A DNA stretch of 64,000 nucleotides from Mayamaea pseudoterrestris. Lineage: Eukaryota; Bacillariophyta; Bacillariophyceae; Sellaphorales; Sellaphoraceae. The notes under the pieces were generated by a model. The model had not been told where the DNA came from. It saw only the letters and a list, made by a program, of their open reading frames with translations, and did no database searches. Made by a program: the position numbers and the translations under genes. This document shows, one piece after another, positions 1-11,609 of this stretch; positions within the stretch are counted from its first letter, which is position 1; each line of letters opens with the position of its first letter. The DNA is taken from positions 461,120-525,119 of the forward strand of contig BROI01000023.1 in assembly GCA_027923505.1 (NCBI GenBank), written 5' to 3'.

Positions 1-995
1 GCGGCGCGCATCTTATGATCCAACGACAAGTGGCGAATGGCCTGCAAAAAGTGAACGTAGGCGTGCGACTTGAGCGGAACATGATCATCAAAAGCAACGA
101 CTTGCTGCCAAACCTCAAGGGCGACCAATCCACCCAATTCCTTCTTGGTAACATCTAGTTGCTTGTCTTGCATGGTGCAAAGTTTGAAAAAGAGGACGAA
201 ACTACTAGCGTCGCGAGTGTCGTTCGTCATGTCTTGCAAAAAGACTTGCGCGGCATGGGCTGCTTTCTGCCAATCTTTGCAATGCAGCCATGCGCTCAAG
301 ACGCAATTGTAGTGAGCGGCTTTTGGTTGCAGCGACGAGTCTCTGGTAGCGTCAAAGAGTGACTGCAAGTGACGCACAATTTCCAAAGCAGCATCTGGAA
401 CCTCGCGCGTCATGCTAGGCGTATCTGCGTAGAGTCGCAACAGATACTGATACGTCTTGGCGTCTGGATGAGGCAGAAGATATTGTGGCCGTGAGACTTG
501 CTCTCCTCGCTCCATAGCGGCAGCTCTTTGAAGCAAACTTTCATCAAAGAGCTGCATCGTCTGCACCAAGGCATTTGCTCGATGCAGAATCGCGGGCGCA
601 TCCTTCCTGGACGACTTTTGCATTTCAAGCATTTGCTGCAGATGCATGTTGCATCGAGTTGTAGTGATAACGTTAAAAACGCTTGCTCTTGCGCCGCCGC
701 CCCTGTAAAAGTCCTGCAACAGCTGAATCGCATGTCGCGTCGGATAGTCAACGGCTGGGTCTTTCAGTGGCTGCAGCCAGGCAGTTTTTGGATTCTTGTC
801 CCAAGGACAACTATTCAATGGACCAGGAGGAAACCAATCCTTCCAGTCGGTCGAAGCAGTAGCTGGACTCTTGGTTAATGGAGCCGCGTGAAAAAGCTTG
901 TTGCTGCATTGGACGGTTGTCGGTGCGTGACGAGAGGAAGATTGATTAACAGTAGCGGATAGGAGACGACCAGCAAGTATTCGGTTTCGAATCAT
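1..995 (-). CDS. PPR-like organelle protein, N-terminal part (gene runs off left edge)
   Basis: On the minus strand an uninterrupted frame of 331 codons starts at the ATG at 995-993 and continues past base 1 without a stop, so the C-terminal part is missing. The N-terminus begins MIRNRILAGRLLSATVNQSS, rich in Arg/Ser/Leu without acidic residues, like a mitochondrial presequence. The body is all-helical in character; around residues 235-330 are stretches such as AHYNCVLSAWLHCKDWQKAA and HAYVHFLQAIRHLSL, which have the spacing of pentatricopeptide-type helical hairpins. Proteins of this kind usually bind organellar RNA. The family call is inference from pattern, since no complete canonical 35-residue PPR unit was verified; another helical-repeat protein is possible. 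The first ATG in frame is used; an upstream ATG at 1003 is in another frame. Confidence 0.6.
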   Translation of the reverse strand, partial: MIRNRILAGRLLSATVNQSSSRHAPTTVQCSNKLFHAAPLTKSPATASTDWKDWFPPGPLNSCPWDKNPKTAWLQPLKDPAVDYPTRHAIQLLQDFYRGGGARASVFNVITTTRCNMHLQQMLEMQKSSRKDAPAILHRANALVQTMQLFDESLLQRAAAMERGEQVSRPQYLLPHPDAKTYQYLLRLYADTPSMTREVPDAALEIVRHLQSLFDATRDSSLQPKAAHYNCVLSAWLHCKDWQKAAHAAQVFLQDMTNDTRDASSFVLFFKLCTMQDKQLDVTKKELGGLVALEVWQQVVAFDDHVPLKSHAYVHFLQAIRHLSLDHKMRA

Positions 996-1156
996 CTCTC
1001 ATTAGACCTTGCAGTCATTGTTATGCTCGACTGAATTATATACATATATACATAAACCATGGCTGGTAAAGATGATCGTTGCGTGAGAAATGCGGAGGAG
1101 ATGGTTGCCGCGACGAATGAGTCAGTGTCGCAGTCAGTGCCACTGCGTCAAAGAAT

Positions 1157-4100
1157 ACCAGTCTCAGCCCACGGTTGCCAAGATTTAGAGCCACGTGTAT
1201 GCCCAAATCAAGCCAGAATGCTGCTAACATCCTTATTTCAGGTGCGCTACAAGATGAATTGCCTGGCTGGTCCCTCAGTAGACTGCAATGTGATTGGTGA
1301 CAACTTGTCACCAGTCTCAGCCAGCAGCTGCCATGATTGTTCAAATGCCCATACATAGAGTCATGTGTATGCCCAAATCAAGCCAGAATGGTGCCAACGT
1401 CCTTATTTCAGGTGCGCTACAAGATAAGTTGACTGGCTGGTCCCTCAGTAGACTGCAATGTGATTGGTGACAACTTGTCACCAGTCTCAGCCCGCAGATG
1501 CCATGACCTTCAAGCGCCCCTACAGCAAGCCCTGTAGGTGCCCTAAACACACCAGAATGGTGCCAACATCCTTATTCAGGCTGCGCTACAAGATGGCAGG
1601 CTTGGCTGGTGTCTCAGGGGATGGCAATGTATTTGGTGACAACTTGTCACCAGTCTCAGCCGGTGGATGCCGTGACATTCAAACACCCCTACAGCAAGCC
1701 CTGTAGGTGCCCAAAATACACCAGAATGGTGCCAACATCATTATTCAAGCTGCTCTACAAGTGGGTAGGCTTGGCTGGTGTCTCAGGGGATGGAAATGTA
1801 TTTGGTGACAACTTGTCACCAGTCTCAGCCGGTGGATGCCGTGACATTCAAACGCCCCTACAGCAAGCCCTGTAGGTGCCCAAAATACACCAGAATGGTG
1901 CCAACATCATTGCTCAAGCTGCGCTACAAGTTGGTACACTTGGCTGGTGTCTCAGGGGATGGCAATGTATTTGGTGACAACTTGTCACCAGTCTCCACCG
2001 GCGGATGCCGTGACATTGAAACGCCCCTACAGCAAGCCCTGTAGGTGCCCAAAATACACCAGAATGGTGCCAACATCCTTATTCAGCTTGCGCTAAAATA
2101 TGGTAGGCTTGTCCGGTGTCTCAGGGGATGGCAATGTATTTGGTGACAACTTGTCACCAGTCTCAGCCCGCGGATGCCGTGACATTCAAACGCCCCTACA
2201 GCAAGCCCTGTAGGCGCCCAACATACACCAGAATGGTGCCAACATCCTTATTCAGCTTGCGCTACAATATGGTAGGCTTGGCTGGTGTCTCAGGGGATGG
2301 CAATGTATTTGGTGACAACTTGTCACAAGTCTCAGCCCGCGGATGCCGTGACATTCAAACGCCCCTACAGCAACCCCTGTAGATGCCCAAAATACACCAG
2401 AATGGTGCCAACATCATTATTCACGCTGCGCTACAAGATGGCAGGCTTGGCTGGTGTCTCAGGGGATGGAAATGTATTTGGTGACAACTTGTCACCAGTC
2501 TCAACCCGCGGATGCCGTGACATTCAAATGCCCCTACAGCAAGCCCTGTAGATGCCCAAAATACACCAGAATGGTGCCAACATCATTATTCAGGCTGCGC
2601 TACAAGATGGTAGGCTTGGCTGGTGTCTCAGGGGATGGCAATGTATTTGGTGACAACTTGTCACCAGTCTCAGCCCGCAGATGCCGTGACATTCAAACGC
2701 CCCTACAGCAAGCCCTGTAGGTGCCCAAAATACACCAGAATGGTGCCAACATCATTATTCAGGCTGCGCTACAAGTTGGCAGGCTTGGCTGGTGTCTCAG
2801 GGGATGGCAATGTATTTGGTGACAACTTGTCACCAGTCTCAGCCCGCAGATGCCGTGACATTCAAACGCCCCTACAGCAACCCCTGTAGGTGCCCAAAAT
2901 ACACCAGAATGGTGCCAACATCATTATTCAGGCTGCGCTACAAGATGGCAGGCTTGGCTGGTGTCTCAGGGGATGGCAATGTATTTGGTGACAACTTGTC
3001 ACCAGTCTCAGCCCGCGGATGCCGTGACATTCAAACGCCCCTACAGCAAGCCCTGTAGGCACCCAAAATACACCAGAATGGTGCCAACATCATTATTCAG
3101 GCTGCGCTACAAGATGGCAGGCTTGGCTGGTGTCTCAGGGGATGGAAATGTATTTGGTGACAACTTGTCACCTTGGTGACAACTTGTCACCAGTCTCAAC
3201 CCGCGGATGCCGTGACATTCAAATGCCCCTACAGCAAGCCCTGTAGATGCCCAAAATACACCAGAATGGTGCCAACATCATTATTCAGGCTGCGCTACAA
3301 GATGGTAGGCTTGGCTGGTGTCTCAGGGGATGGCAATGTATTTGGTGACAACTTGTCACCAGTCTCAGCCCGCAGATGCCGTGACATTCAAACGCCCCTA
3401 CAGCAAGCCCTGTAGGTGCCCAAAATACACCAGAATGGTGCCAACATCATTATTCAGGCTGCGCTACAAGTTGGCAGGCTTGGCTGGTGTCTCAGGGGAT
3501 GGCAATGTATTTGGTGACAACTTGTCACCAGTCTCAGCCCGCAGATGCCGTGACATTCAAACGCCCCTACAGCAACCCCTGTAGGTGCCCAAAATACACC
3601 AGAATGGTGCCAACATCATTATTCAGGCTGCGCTACAAGATGGCAGGCTTGGCTGGTGTCTCAGGGGATGGCAATGTATTTGGTGACAACTTGTCACCAG
3701 TCTCAGCCCGCGGATGCCGTGACATTCAAACGCCCCTACAGCAAGCCCTGTAGGCACCCAAAATACACCAGAATGGTGCCAACATCATTATTCAGGCTGC
3801 GCTACAAGATGGCAGGCTTGGCTGGTGTCTCAGGGGATGGAAATGTATTTGGTGACAACTTGTCACCAGTCTCAGCCCGCGGATGCCGTGACATTCAAAC
3901 GCCCCTACAACAAGCCCTGTAGGTGCCCAAAATACACCAGAATGGTGCCAACATCATTATTCAGGCTGCGCTACAAGATTGCAGGCTTGGCTGGTGTATC
4001 CGGGGATGGCAATGTATTTGGTGACAACTTGTCACCAGTCTCAGCCCACACATGCCGTGACATTTAAACACCCCTACAGCAAGCCCTGTAGGTGCCCAAA

Positions 4101-5016
4101 ATACACCAGAATGGTGCCAACATCATAAGTCAGGCTGCGCTACAAGATGGCAGGCTTGGCTGGTGTCTCAGGGGATGGCAATGTATTTGGTGACAACTTG
4201 TCACCAGTCTCAACCCGCGGATGCCGTGACATTCAAACGCCCCTACAGCAAGCCCTGTAGGCGCCCAAAATACACCAGAATGGTGCCAACATCATTATTC
4301 ACGCTGCGCTACAAGATGGCAGGCTTGGCTGGTGTCTCAGGGGAAGCCAATGTATTTGGTGACAACTTGTTACCAGTCTCAGCCTACGGATGCCGTGACA
4401 TTCAAACGCCCCTACAGCAAGCCCTGTAGGTGCCCAAAATACACCAGAATGGTGCCAACATCATTTTTCCGGCTGCGCTACAAGATGGTAGGCTGGGCTG
4501 GTGTCTCAGGGGATGACAATGTACTTGGTGACAACTTGTCACAGTCTCAGCCCGCAGATGCCGTGACATTCAAACGCCCCTACAGCAAGCCCTGTAGGTG
4601 CCCAAAATACACCAGAATGGTGCCAACATCATTATTCAGGCTGCGCTACAAGATGGTAGGCTTGGCTGGTGTCTCAGGGGATGGCAATGTATTTGGTGAC
4701 AACTTGTCACCAGTCTCAGCCCACAGATGCCGTGACATTCAAACGCCCCTACAGCAAGCCCTGTAGGTGCCCAAAATACACCAGAATGGTGCCAACATCA
4801 TTATTCAGGCTGCGCTACATTATGGTAGGCTTGGCTAGTGTCTCAGGGGATGGAAATGTATTTGGTGACAACTTGTCACCAGTCTCAGCCCGCGGATGCC
4901 GTGACATTCAAACGCCCCTACAGCAAGCCCTGTAGGTGCCCAAAATACACCAGAATGGTGCCAACATCATTATTCAGGCTGCGCTACAAGATGGTAGGCT
5001 TGGCTGGTGTCTCAGG
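1157..5016 (+). repeat. 169-bp satellite array 1 (plus orientation)
   Basis: Roughly 23 head-to-tail monomers of 169 bp. The two leftmost copies (about 1157-1500) are strongly diverged; those from about 1500 on are nearly alike. Each monomer has three dyads: the palindrome GGTGACAA-C-TTGTCACC, a hairpin CCTACAG-N6-CTGTAGG, and CACCA-GAA-TGGTG. The palindrome is intact even in the diverged edge copies. The array ends at 5016, where element C's LTR abuts in the middle of a monomer, directly after GTGTCTCAGG. Short ORFs of 72-144 codons cross monomer borders, but 169 is not a multiple of 3 and they are not treated as genes. Confidence 0.97.
2480..3869 (+). repeat. 695-bp segmental duplication inside satellite array 1
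   Basis: Four monomers plus 19 bp (2480-3174) are repeated as 3175-3869, carrying the same monomer-specific variants in the same order. At the joint (3156-3191) the palindrome occurs twice, separated only by TT, so the exchange point lies in or next to the palindrome. This indicates unequal exchange or break repair at that site. Confidence 0.85.
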
Positions 5017-5345
5017 TGACACGATAATATCAGACGAACCTTTATTCCAGCGACTACAATGGACTCGGAGCGATCAACCTCTTCGTCCAGCGTAAAGCAA
5101 ACAAACAAACTCAATTGCTAGAATAGTGCATGTTACTCGCTACTCTACTCGTGCGCTTCTTTCTCGTTCTCACTGGGTTCACGGTCGAGGTTCACGCCTC
5201 GATCGTCAGCGATTTCACTCATGTATGTGAGGATTCGGCCACAAGTGTGACTCAACCCTGCACAGGATTAAATGCATACAAAACACAGGTAGCTAACCGT
5301 CTTGTCATGAGACGCAGGTCAACTCAACTCAATAATATTGTGTCA
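5017..5345 (-). repeat. LTR of element C (outermost, duplicated copy)
   Basis: A 329-bp copy of the element C LTR. On the minus strand it starts TGACACAATATT and ends ATTATCGTGTCA, so the termini are inverted repeats. It differs from the 13210-13538 LTR at about four positions and appears identical to the 6943 copy. A 76-codon frame on the opposite strand is preserved in the copies but is antisense to the element and not called. Confidence 0.92.
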
Positions 5346-5353
5346 TCCCCCTT
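5346..5353 (-). other. Polypurine tract of element C (outer copy)
   Basis: AAGGGGGA on the minus strand lies directly before the LTR start TGACAC, the expected place for the plus-strand primer. The same tract is repeated at 7272-7279. Confidence 0.8.
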
Positions 5354-5356
5354 GAT

Positions 5357-6620
5357 CTAGGCTTGTGACAACGATCGGTTTGCCGTATCACCCTTCCAGA
5401 AAAGAATCGGAATGATCAGGGGTCGGAACGTGGCATGCGGCAAGAACTTGGTAAGAACGTCGGCGACGTTCTGCTTGCCGAAGATGTGCTCAAAGTACAG
5501 AACATTGCTTGCAATGGCCTCGCGAACTCGGTGGTAGGCGAGCGCATTGTGTCGCTTAGAAAGTGTGGAGTGCGGGATCGTTGACGACTTCTTGACACTT
5601 TCGTTGTCGCCGAACATCCAGGCTGGTCCACTCAAAGGAGCTCCCAACATGCGTAGGGAGTATCGGAAATCCATAATCTGTTCCGTCGCGGTCTTGGTGA
5701 CGACGAACTCGGATCCATACGTTGCAGTCTCGACAGTATTCTGACGCTTGCAGAACCATTCGACGGGCGTCTGGTTCAGGAAATGCAGGACTCCCATTGC
5801 GGAACGTCCAGTAGTGTAATCATGGTACAGATTCGCGTCCATAAAGGTAGTTAGTTGCACAGGCTTGCCCTTCGGGATTGGCATGTTCCACGGAAGCTCT
5901 TCGCTTGAGTTGCCGTAGACCGATTGCAACCAATCATACTTGGTAGGTTCCCCGTGATCGACGATCTTCGTCCGGAAACGAATCGCCGCATCAGGGTACT
6001 CAGCTAGGTAACCGCAGACTCGCTTGGCTTGGTCCAGGTGCCGGGCGCGGGGCGCAGCGGAATCGGCCAAGTGTCATTACGGCACAATGAATGTCAAGTC
6101 GACATAGGGTCACTGCCCACTGGAGGGCACCGATAAGAGACTGGTACTGTTGAATGCCACGGGCATCCAGCTCTTCGGTTAGGTCAAGTTCGGGGTGGTC
6201 CCCGTCGTCAAGCGGTGACTTGCGCTTGCGTGGCTTCTCGCCAAACATGGTCTCGTAGTTCTTGAGCATGCGACCGACGTAGGTCTTCGCGCTCATGCAA
6301 AGGGTTCCATCGGGATCACGATAGAAGTCGGCTCTAAGGTGATACTTGATGTCGCCGACGCCCTTCAACTTGTACTTGTACTTGTCCTTGAGGAGGTCCG
6401 TGAAGGCTTGTGGATCTTTCATGGCCATAGCCAGATCGTCGACGAACACGCCGACGTACTCGTAGTGAGTGCCACAGTCTTTCATCCAGACGTCAGGGTC
6501 CGCGTAACTGGGGTAGAATCCAATGTCGCGGAGTGTGTCGGCAAAGTGCTCATGCCAACGCGCGCCAGAAGTGCGCAATCCGTATAGTGCCTTGTAGATG
6601 ACCAAGGTATGGCCTTCCAA
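5357..6620 (-). pseudogene. Duplicated RT/RNase H fragment of element C
   Basis: Minus-strand coding remnant of copia RT and RNase H. Frame 1 (6620-6000) has the ALYGLRTSGARWHEHF motif and the catalytic motif VGVFVDDLAMAM (FVDD). A frameshift near 6040 moves the rest (6070-5357) to another frame, with the RNase H parts MDANLYHDYTTG, ETATYGSEF and FGDNESV followed by a VADVLTKFLP tail. The copy at 7283-8546 carries the same frameshift, so the break predates the duplication; only one base difference was noticed (about 6037 versus 7963). The fragment stops at 6942, where the next LTR begins. Confidence 0.88.
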
Positions 6621-6942
6621 TGGTCCAAACTCGGGACCGGCAACAACAGTAGACCTTTTCCTTGGTCTTGGCCTCGAGGTGAGGCGTTACCGACATCGGC
6701 AGCCCAAAACTTGAGGTCGTTCAGTTCAGCTAACAGTGCTATGGTTCGGATGCTTCGGATAGATACAACGCCCGAGTAGGCGGAGTCCTTGGGCGGAGCG
6801 GTCAGATGTCCCCCCGCGAGTCGGCCTTACGGTCTAGATCGTTCTTGCAGTCGAAAACAAGATGCGCGTTGATGCGCTTCCAGTCACTTCCATGAAGGCA
6901 CCAATGCCTTTGTCGATGAAAGTGTCGTACTCGTGTAGCTGC

Positions 6943-7271
6943 TGACACGATAATATCAGACGAACCTTTATTCCAGCGACTACAATGGACTCGGAGCGAT
7001 CAACCTCTTCGTCCAGCGTAAAGCAAACAAACAAACTCAATTGCTAGAATAGTGCATGTTACTCGCTACTCTACTCGTGCGCTTCTTTCTCGTTCTCACT
7101 GGGTTCACGGTCGAGGTTCACGCCTCGATCGTCAGCGATTTCACTCATGTATGTGAGGATTCGGCCACAAGTGTGACTCAACCCTGCACAGGATTAAATG
7201 CATACAAAACACAGGTAGCTAACCGTCTTGTCATGAGACGCAGGTCAACTCAACTCAATAATATTGTGTCA
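6943..7271 (-). repeat. LTR of element C (middle copy)
   Basis: A second 329-bp LTR exactly 1926 bp from the first. On its left it joins the RT fragment abruptly at GTAGCTGC|TGACACG; the same pol sequence continues uninterrupted at 8868 in the other copy. It is therefore the 3' LTR of the more complete unit 6943-13538. Confidence 0.92.
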
Positions 7272-7282
7272 TCCCCCTTGAT

Positions 7283-8546
7283 CTAGGCTTGTGACAACGA
7301 TCGGTTTGCCGTATCACCCTTCCAGAAAAGAATCGGAATGATCAGGGGTCGGAACGTGGCATGCGGCAAGAACTTGGTAAGAACGTCGGCGACGTTCTGC
7401 TTGCCGAAGATGTGCTCAAAGTACAGAACATTGCTTGCAATGGCCTCGCGAACTCGGTGGTAGGCGAGCGCATTGTGTCGCTTAGAAAGTGTGGAGTGCG
7501 GGATCGTTGACGACTTCTTGACACTTTCGTTGTCGCCGAACATCCAGGCTGGTCCACTCAAAGGAGCTCCCAACATGCGTAGGGAGTATCGGAAATCCAT
7601 AATCTGTTCCGTCGCGGTCTTGGTGACGACGAACTCGGATCCATACGTTGCAGTCTCGACAGTATTCTGACGCTTGCAGAACCATTCGACGGGCGTCTGG
7701 TTCAGGAAATGCAGGACTCCCATTGCGGAACGTCCAGTAGTGTAATCATGGTACAGATTCGCGTCCATAAAGGTAGTTAGTTGCACAGGCTTGCCCTTCG
7801 GGATTGGCATGTTCCACGGAAGCTCTTCGCTTGAGTTGCCGTAGACCGATTGCAACCAATCATACTTGGTAGGTTCCCCGTGATCGACGATCTTCGTCCG
7901 GAAACGAATCGCCGCATCAGGGTACTCAGCTAGGTAACCGCAGACTCGCTTGGCTTGGTCCAGGTGTCGGGCGCGGGGCGCAGCGGAATCGGCCAAGTGT
8001 CATTACGGCACAATGAATGTCAAGTCGACATAGGGTCACTGCCCACTGGAGGGCACCGATAAGAGACTGGTACTGTTGAATGCCACGGGCATCCAGCTCT
8101 TCGGTTAGGTCAAGTTCGGGGTGGTCCCCGTCGTCAAGCGGTGACTTGCGCTTGCGTGGCTTCTCGCCAAACATGGTCTCGTAGTTCTTGAGCATGCGAC
8201 CGACGTAGGTCTTCGCGCTCATGCAAAGGGTTCCATCGGGATCACGATAGAAGTCGGCTCTAAGGTGATACTTGATGTCGCCGACGCCCTTCAACTTGTA
8301 CTTGTACTTGTCCTTGAGGAGGTCCGTGAAGGCTTGTGGATCTTTCATGGCCATAGCCAGATCGTCGACGAACACGCCGACGTACTCGTAGTGAGTGCCA
8401 CAGTCTTTCATCCAGACGTCAGGGTCCGCGTAACTGGGGTAGAATCCAATGTCGCGGAGTGTGTCGGCAAAGTGCTCATGCCAACGCGCGCCAGAAGTGC
8501 GCAATCCGTATAGTGCCTTGTAGATGACCAAGGTATGGCCTTCCAA
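7283..8546 (-). pseudogene. RT/RNase H of element C (main copy), frameshifted
   Basis: Minus-strand copia RT (8546-7926) with FVDD catalytic motif, then RNase H in a second frame (7996-7283). A single frameshift sits after the MTLGRFR sequence, where related elements A and F read on into a HLxRxKRxCGYL motif. The N-terminal part of RT is out of frame in 8547-8870. Inferred inactive. Confidence 0.88.
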
Positions 8547-11500
8547 TGGTCCAAACTCGGGACCGGCAACAACAGTAGACCTTTTCCTTGGTCTTGGCCT
8601 CGAGGTGAGGCGTTACCGACATCGGCAGCCCAAAACTTGAGGTCGTTCAGTTCAGCTAACAGTGCTATGGTTCGGATGCTTCGGATAGATACAACGCCCG
8701 AGTAGGCGGAGTCCTTGGGCGGAGCGGTCAGATGTCCCCCCGCGAGTCGGCCTTACGGTCTAGATCGTTCTTGCAGTCGAAAACAAGATGCGCGTTGATG
8801 CGCTTCCAGTCACTTCCATGAAGGCACCAATGCCTTTGTCGATGAAAGTGTCGTACTCGTGTAGCTGCGATGTCGTCAGCCCACGGGTGTTCCATTGTCA
8901 CGTCTCAGCCTTCCAGGTATGGAACTTGACCCAAACTTGAAACGCCCCTTGGACACGGTTCTTCTTTGCAGCCTTGCACATGCGGTTAAACATTTTAGTG
9001 CGTCCTGCCATGCGCCTCAAGCGCTTCCATCCATCCTTTTCCAGCATACCCTTGCGCTTGCCGTACTCGGCAACGGTCACAGGGTCGGACTTGATAATCA
9101 ATGCGAGTGGCTCCCAGGTCTTCTCGCCATTTGCCCATTGGATGAGCAGTAGAATGAGCCAACATCATTTTCAGTGCTTCTTCCGTCAATGAAATCAAAC
9201 TTGTAGTACTGGTCGTCGTTGTCATCGTCCCCCAGTCGTAAAGAATCTTGCCGCTCGCACAAGTCGGCTAGTTCGTTGTAGGTAATAAGCTCGTCGACGT
9301 CGCCGTCGCCGAGACTCAATCGGAACTTGATGATCTTGTGGTTGGCTTCGTCGCGATCGTTCAGTTGCTCGATAACCTTGTAACGTCGCGTGGAGCCGTC
9401 TTCCTCGTCAAGAAGGACAGTGCGTCCCATCAGTTCAGCCGGAGTAAAGGACGGCATGGGTCCGTCAGGATCCAAACCGGCTAACTCGGCAGCGCTTTCT
9501 AACGTGAATGCGTCTTCATCCACGGTTCCCCCAGAATCAGGCGCTGGGGTCGGTGTAAGGTCGTGTTCAAACACCGGACCGACTAGGTCATAATCATCGT
9601 CAAACTCGTCGACAGTTTCGACTTGGACTCGTTCACGCGCGGGGCGCGCGTCGAAGACAGGTTCCGCGAACAGTGGTCGTTCGGACTCGGGTTCAGGAGC
9701 GCTTTCAGCTTCAGCGCGTAGGTTACGCCCTTCGGAGAAGGGACGAACGTTGGATCGGACAACAACCATTCCAGTCCGATCGGATCGGACCTGGTACGTG
9801 AGGATGTCACCCTTGTTCTCTGCAATGCCGACCCAGCGTCCTGCTGCTTCCTTGGTGTGAGGAAATGTCGGCTCGTCGGCTCCGTGTTTCAGCAGGACTT
9901 GTTCCCAGAACTTGAACTGCAAACGGCGAAATGTTGTATCGGGCGGTAAGGGTCAGGCACTGACTGGTCCGGATAAGGCGATTACGTACAGCGCGCATAG
10001 AAGCCAGGCTCCAGCGGGTGCGCCCGTACGGTTCATGATGTTCTGACTGATGACTTGACTTCTTGGATGCGACGCTCGGCAGGGTTCCCTGGCTGGCCGG
10101 TTGTCACGAACGCGTAGAATCGCAACAAGGTTTCAACTTGCTTCCCGAGCTGCACTCGCGAGTTATGCTAATGAGCAAGTCAGGAGCGCCAATGTCTCGA
10201 ATGAGTTGAGCGCCATGGGCATGTCACTCTCGGTTCTCAGTGGGTATCCCCTCGTCAGCAGACTCTTCTTGCCGACGAACAGTTGCATCATCTTGCATCC
10301 GCCATGGCCGCGGATTCCGTCATTAAAGGCGGGTTCCTTGGAAAACCAGGTATCTGTCGCCGTATCGTCATGGAAACGAACCACATTGGCGGCAGGGAAT
10401 CGCGACTTAAAGTGTTGGCGAAATGGGGTGTGTGCCGATGCACGGAAAAGCTGTGTCGTATTCTTAATGGTGCGCTTGACTCGTTCAAGTGGCGTGTAGC
10501 CAAGGTAAGGTCGAAGCGCTTGGTAGTCAGGTTCTTGTGGCATTATGCGTCGTGCATTGGCTTGGCGCGCCGTCGATCAGCCTGATCGACAATACTGCAC
10601 CACAACGTTCCACTGAATTCATGTTGTTTCCGGTAGGTGGCGTCGCCGAAGTCATCCATGCGGCGTCGACGAAACCGTGTCTTCTTCCAATTCGTCGGGT
10701 GACGATTAAACTCAAGTTCTTCTTCGTTCCATTCATTATCCAGCTCCGCCGGATCCCAAAGGGTGTCCCGGCAGAGAAAATGACCGTCGCCATTCCACTC
10801 TGCTGCGGACGCATATTCAAACGGCAAGCCGTCCTCCGGGACTGGTGACAAGCTATTGGTAGCGGACGGCGCAGATCAGATGGCGACAAGAAGGCGACGC
10901 AGATGAATTGATCAACCCAAAGCTCGTAACTGACCGATAATGGGTCCAGTCCGAGCGTTCAATCAATGCGACGCCAGTTCCGACTTGGAGGTCGCGAACC
11001 GTGTGGTCGCTCAAACCTGTCACGTTACACGTGTGGTTGGTAGTACTCAAGATTCTCATATCGCTTCCAGCGAGTCCACCGTTCGCACCGCCGTCAATCA
11101 GCGATCCTTGGCGGGTCTCGTTGCTGCGAGCTCGATTCACCGTGTAGCGCACCGATACCATTGCCGCGTGCCGACGGCTCCATAAACTCTTGCTGGGTGT
11201 TATTCGCAGCTTGAGTGCGAGACGACGCGGCGTTCGCAAGGAAGGATCTAATCATGTCATCCGGTGCACCTTGAGTGGCTGTCGTCGGGGCGATCGAGAC
11301 AGCGTCATTCTGATACAAGATTGTACCAGGCACCGATGCAGCCGCTTGTGACTGCTGGTTATTCGCACGGTTACCGTTGTTCGCGCGTCTTGTGGTGGCG
11401 GGTCTTGGGACGGCTTCGCGTCGAGTCATGAGCTGAGCGTATTCGTCCTCGTTAAGTCGGCCGAGTCGTTCGTACGACATGTACGACCAAGGGTTCTGCA

Positions 11501-11609
11501 ACAACTGTTCAAAGTTTAGATAATCGCCAGGGAATCGTTCCCGATGCGCTTGCGTACCGGCTGCTGGTAGTGGCGCGGAAGAGCCTCGTCCTCCGGAACC
11601 GCGGCTCAC
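8547..11609 (-). pseudogene. Protease-like, integrase and chromodomain-like region of element C, broken
   Basis: Minus-strand remnants in several frames. 11609-11094 is the gag C-terminal linker. 11239-10853 has the protease-like motif LIDGGANGGLAGSDM (DGGA where element A has DSGA). 10543-10163 is the start of integrase (FHDDTATDTWFSKEPAFNDG). 9922-9098 is the post-integrase acidic linker with FTPAELMGRTV and ITYNELADLCERQ. About 9150-8900 keeps a chromodomain-like end (KTWEPLALIIKSD). The second Asp and the Glu region of integrase (about 10160-9930) is badly degraded. At least four frame changes are needed to join these pieces, so this is a pseudogene. Confidence 0.82.

Noticed and set aside
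1157-5016. CRISPR-like array
   Set aside because: The repeat is 169 bp, contiguous and without spacers, in a eukaryotic context.
1464-5095. Series of overlapping 72-144-codon ORFs in the satellite (also on the minus strand at 42-59 kb)
   Set aside because: They recur only because the monomer lacks stops in some frames; 169 bp is not divisible by 3, so each crosses monomers in shifted frames. No start context or domain.
5130-5360. 76-codon ORF with a hydrophobic N-terminus in element C LTRs (also 7056 and 13323)
   Set aside because: Antisense to the element; conservation follows from LTR identity. The copy at 13323 has a different C-terminus. No independent support.
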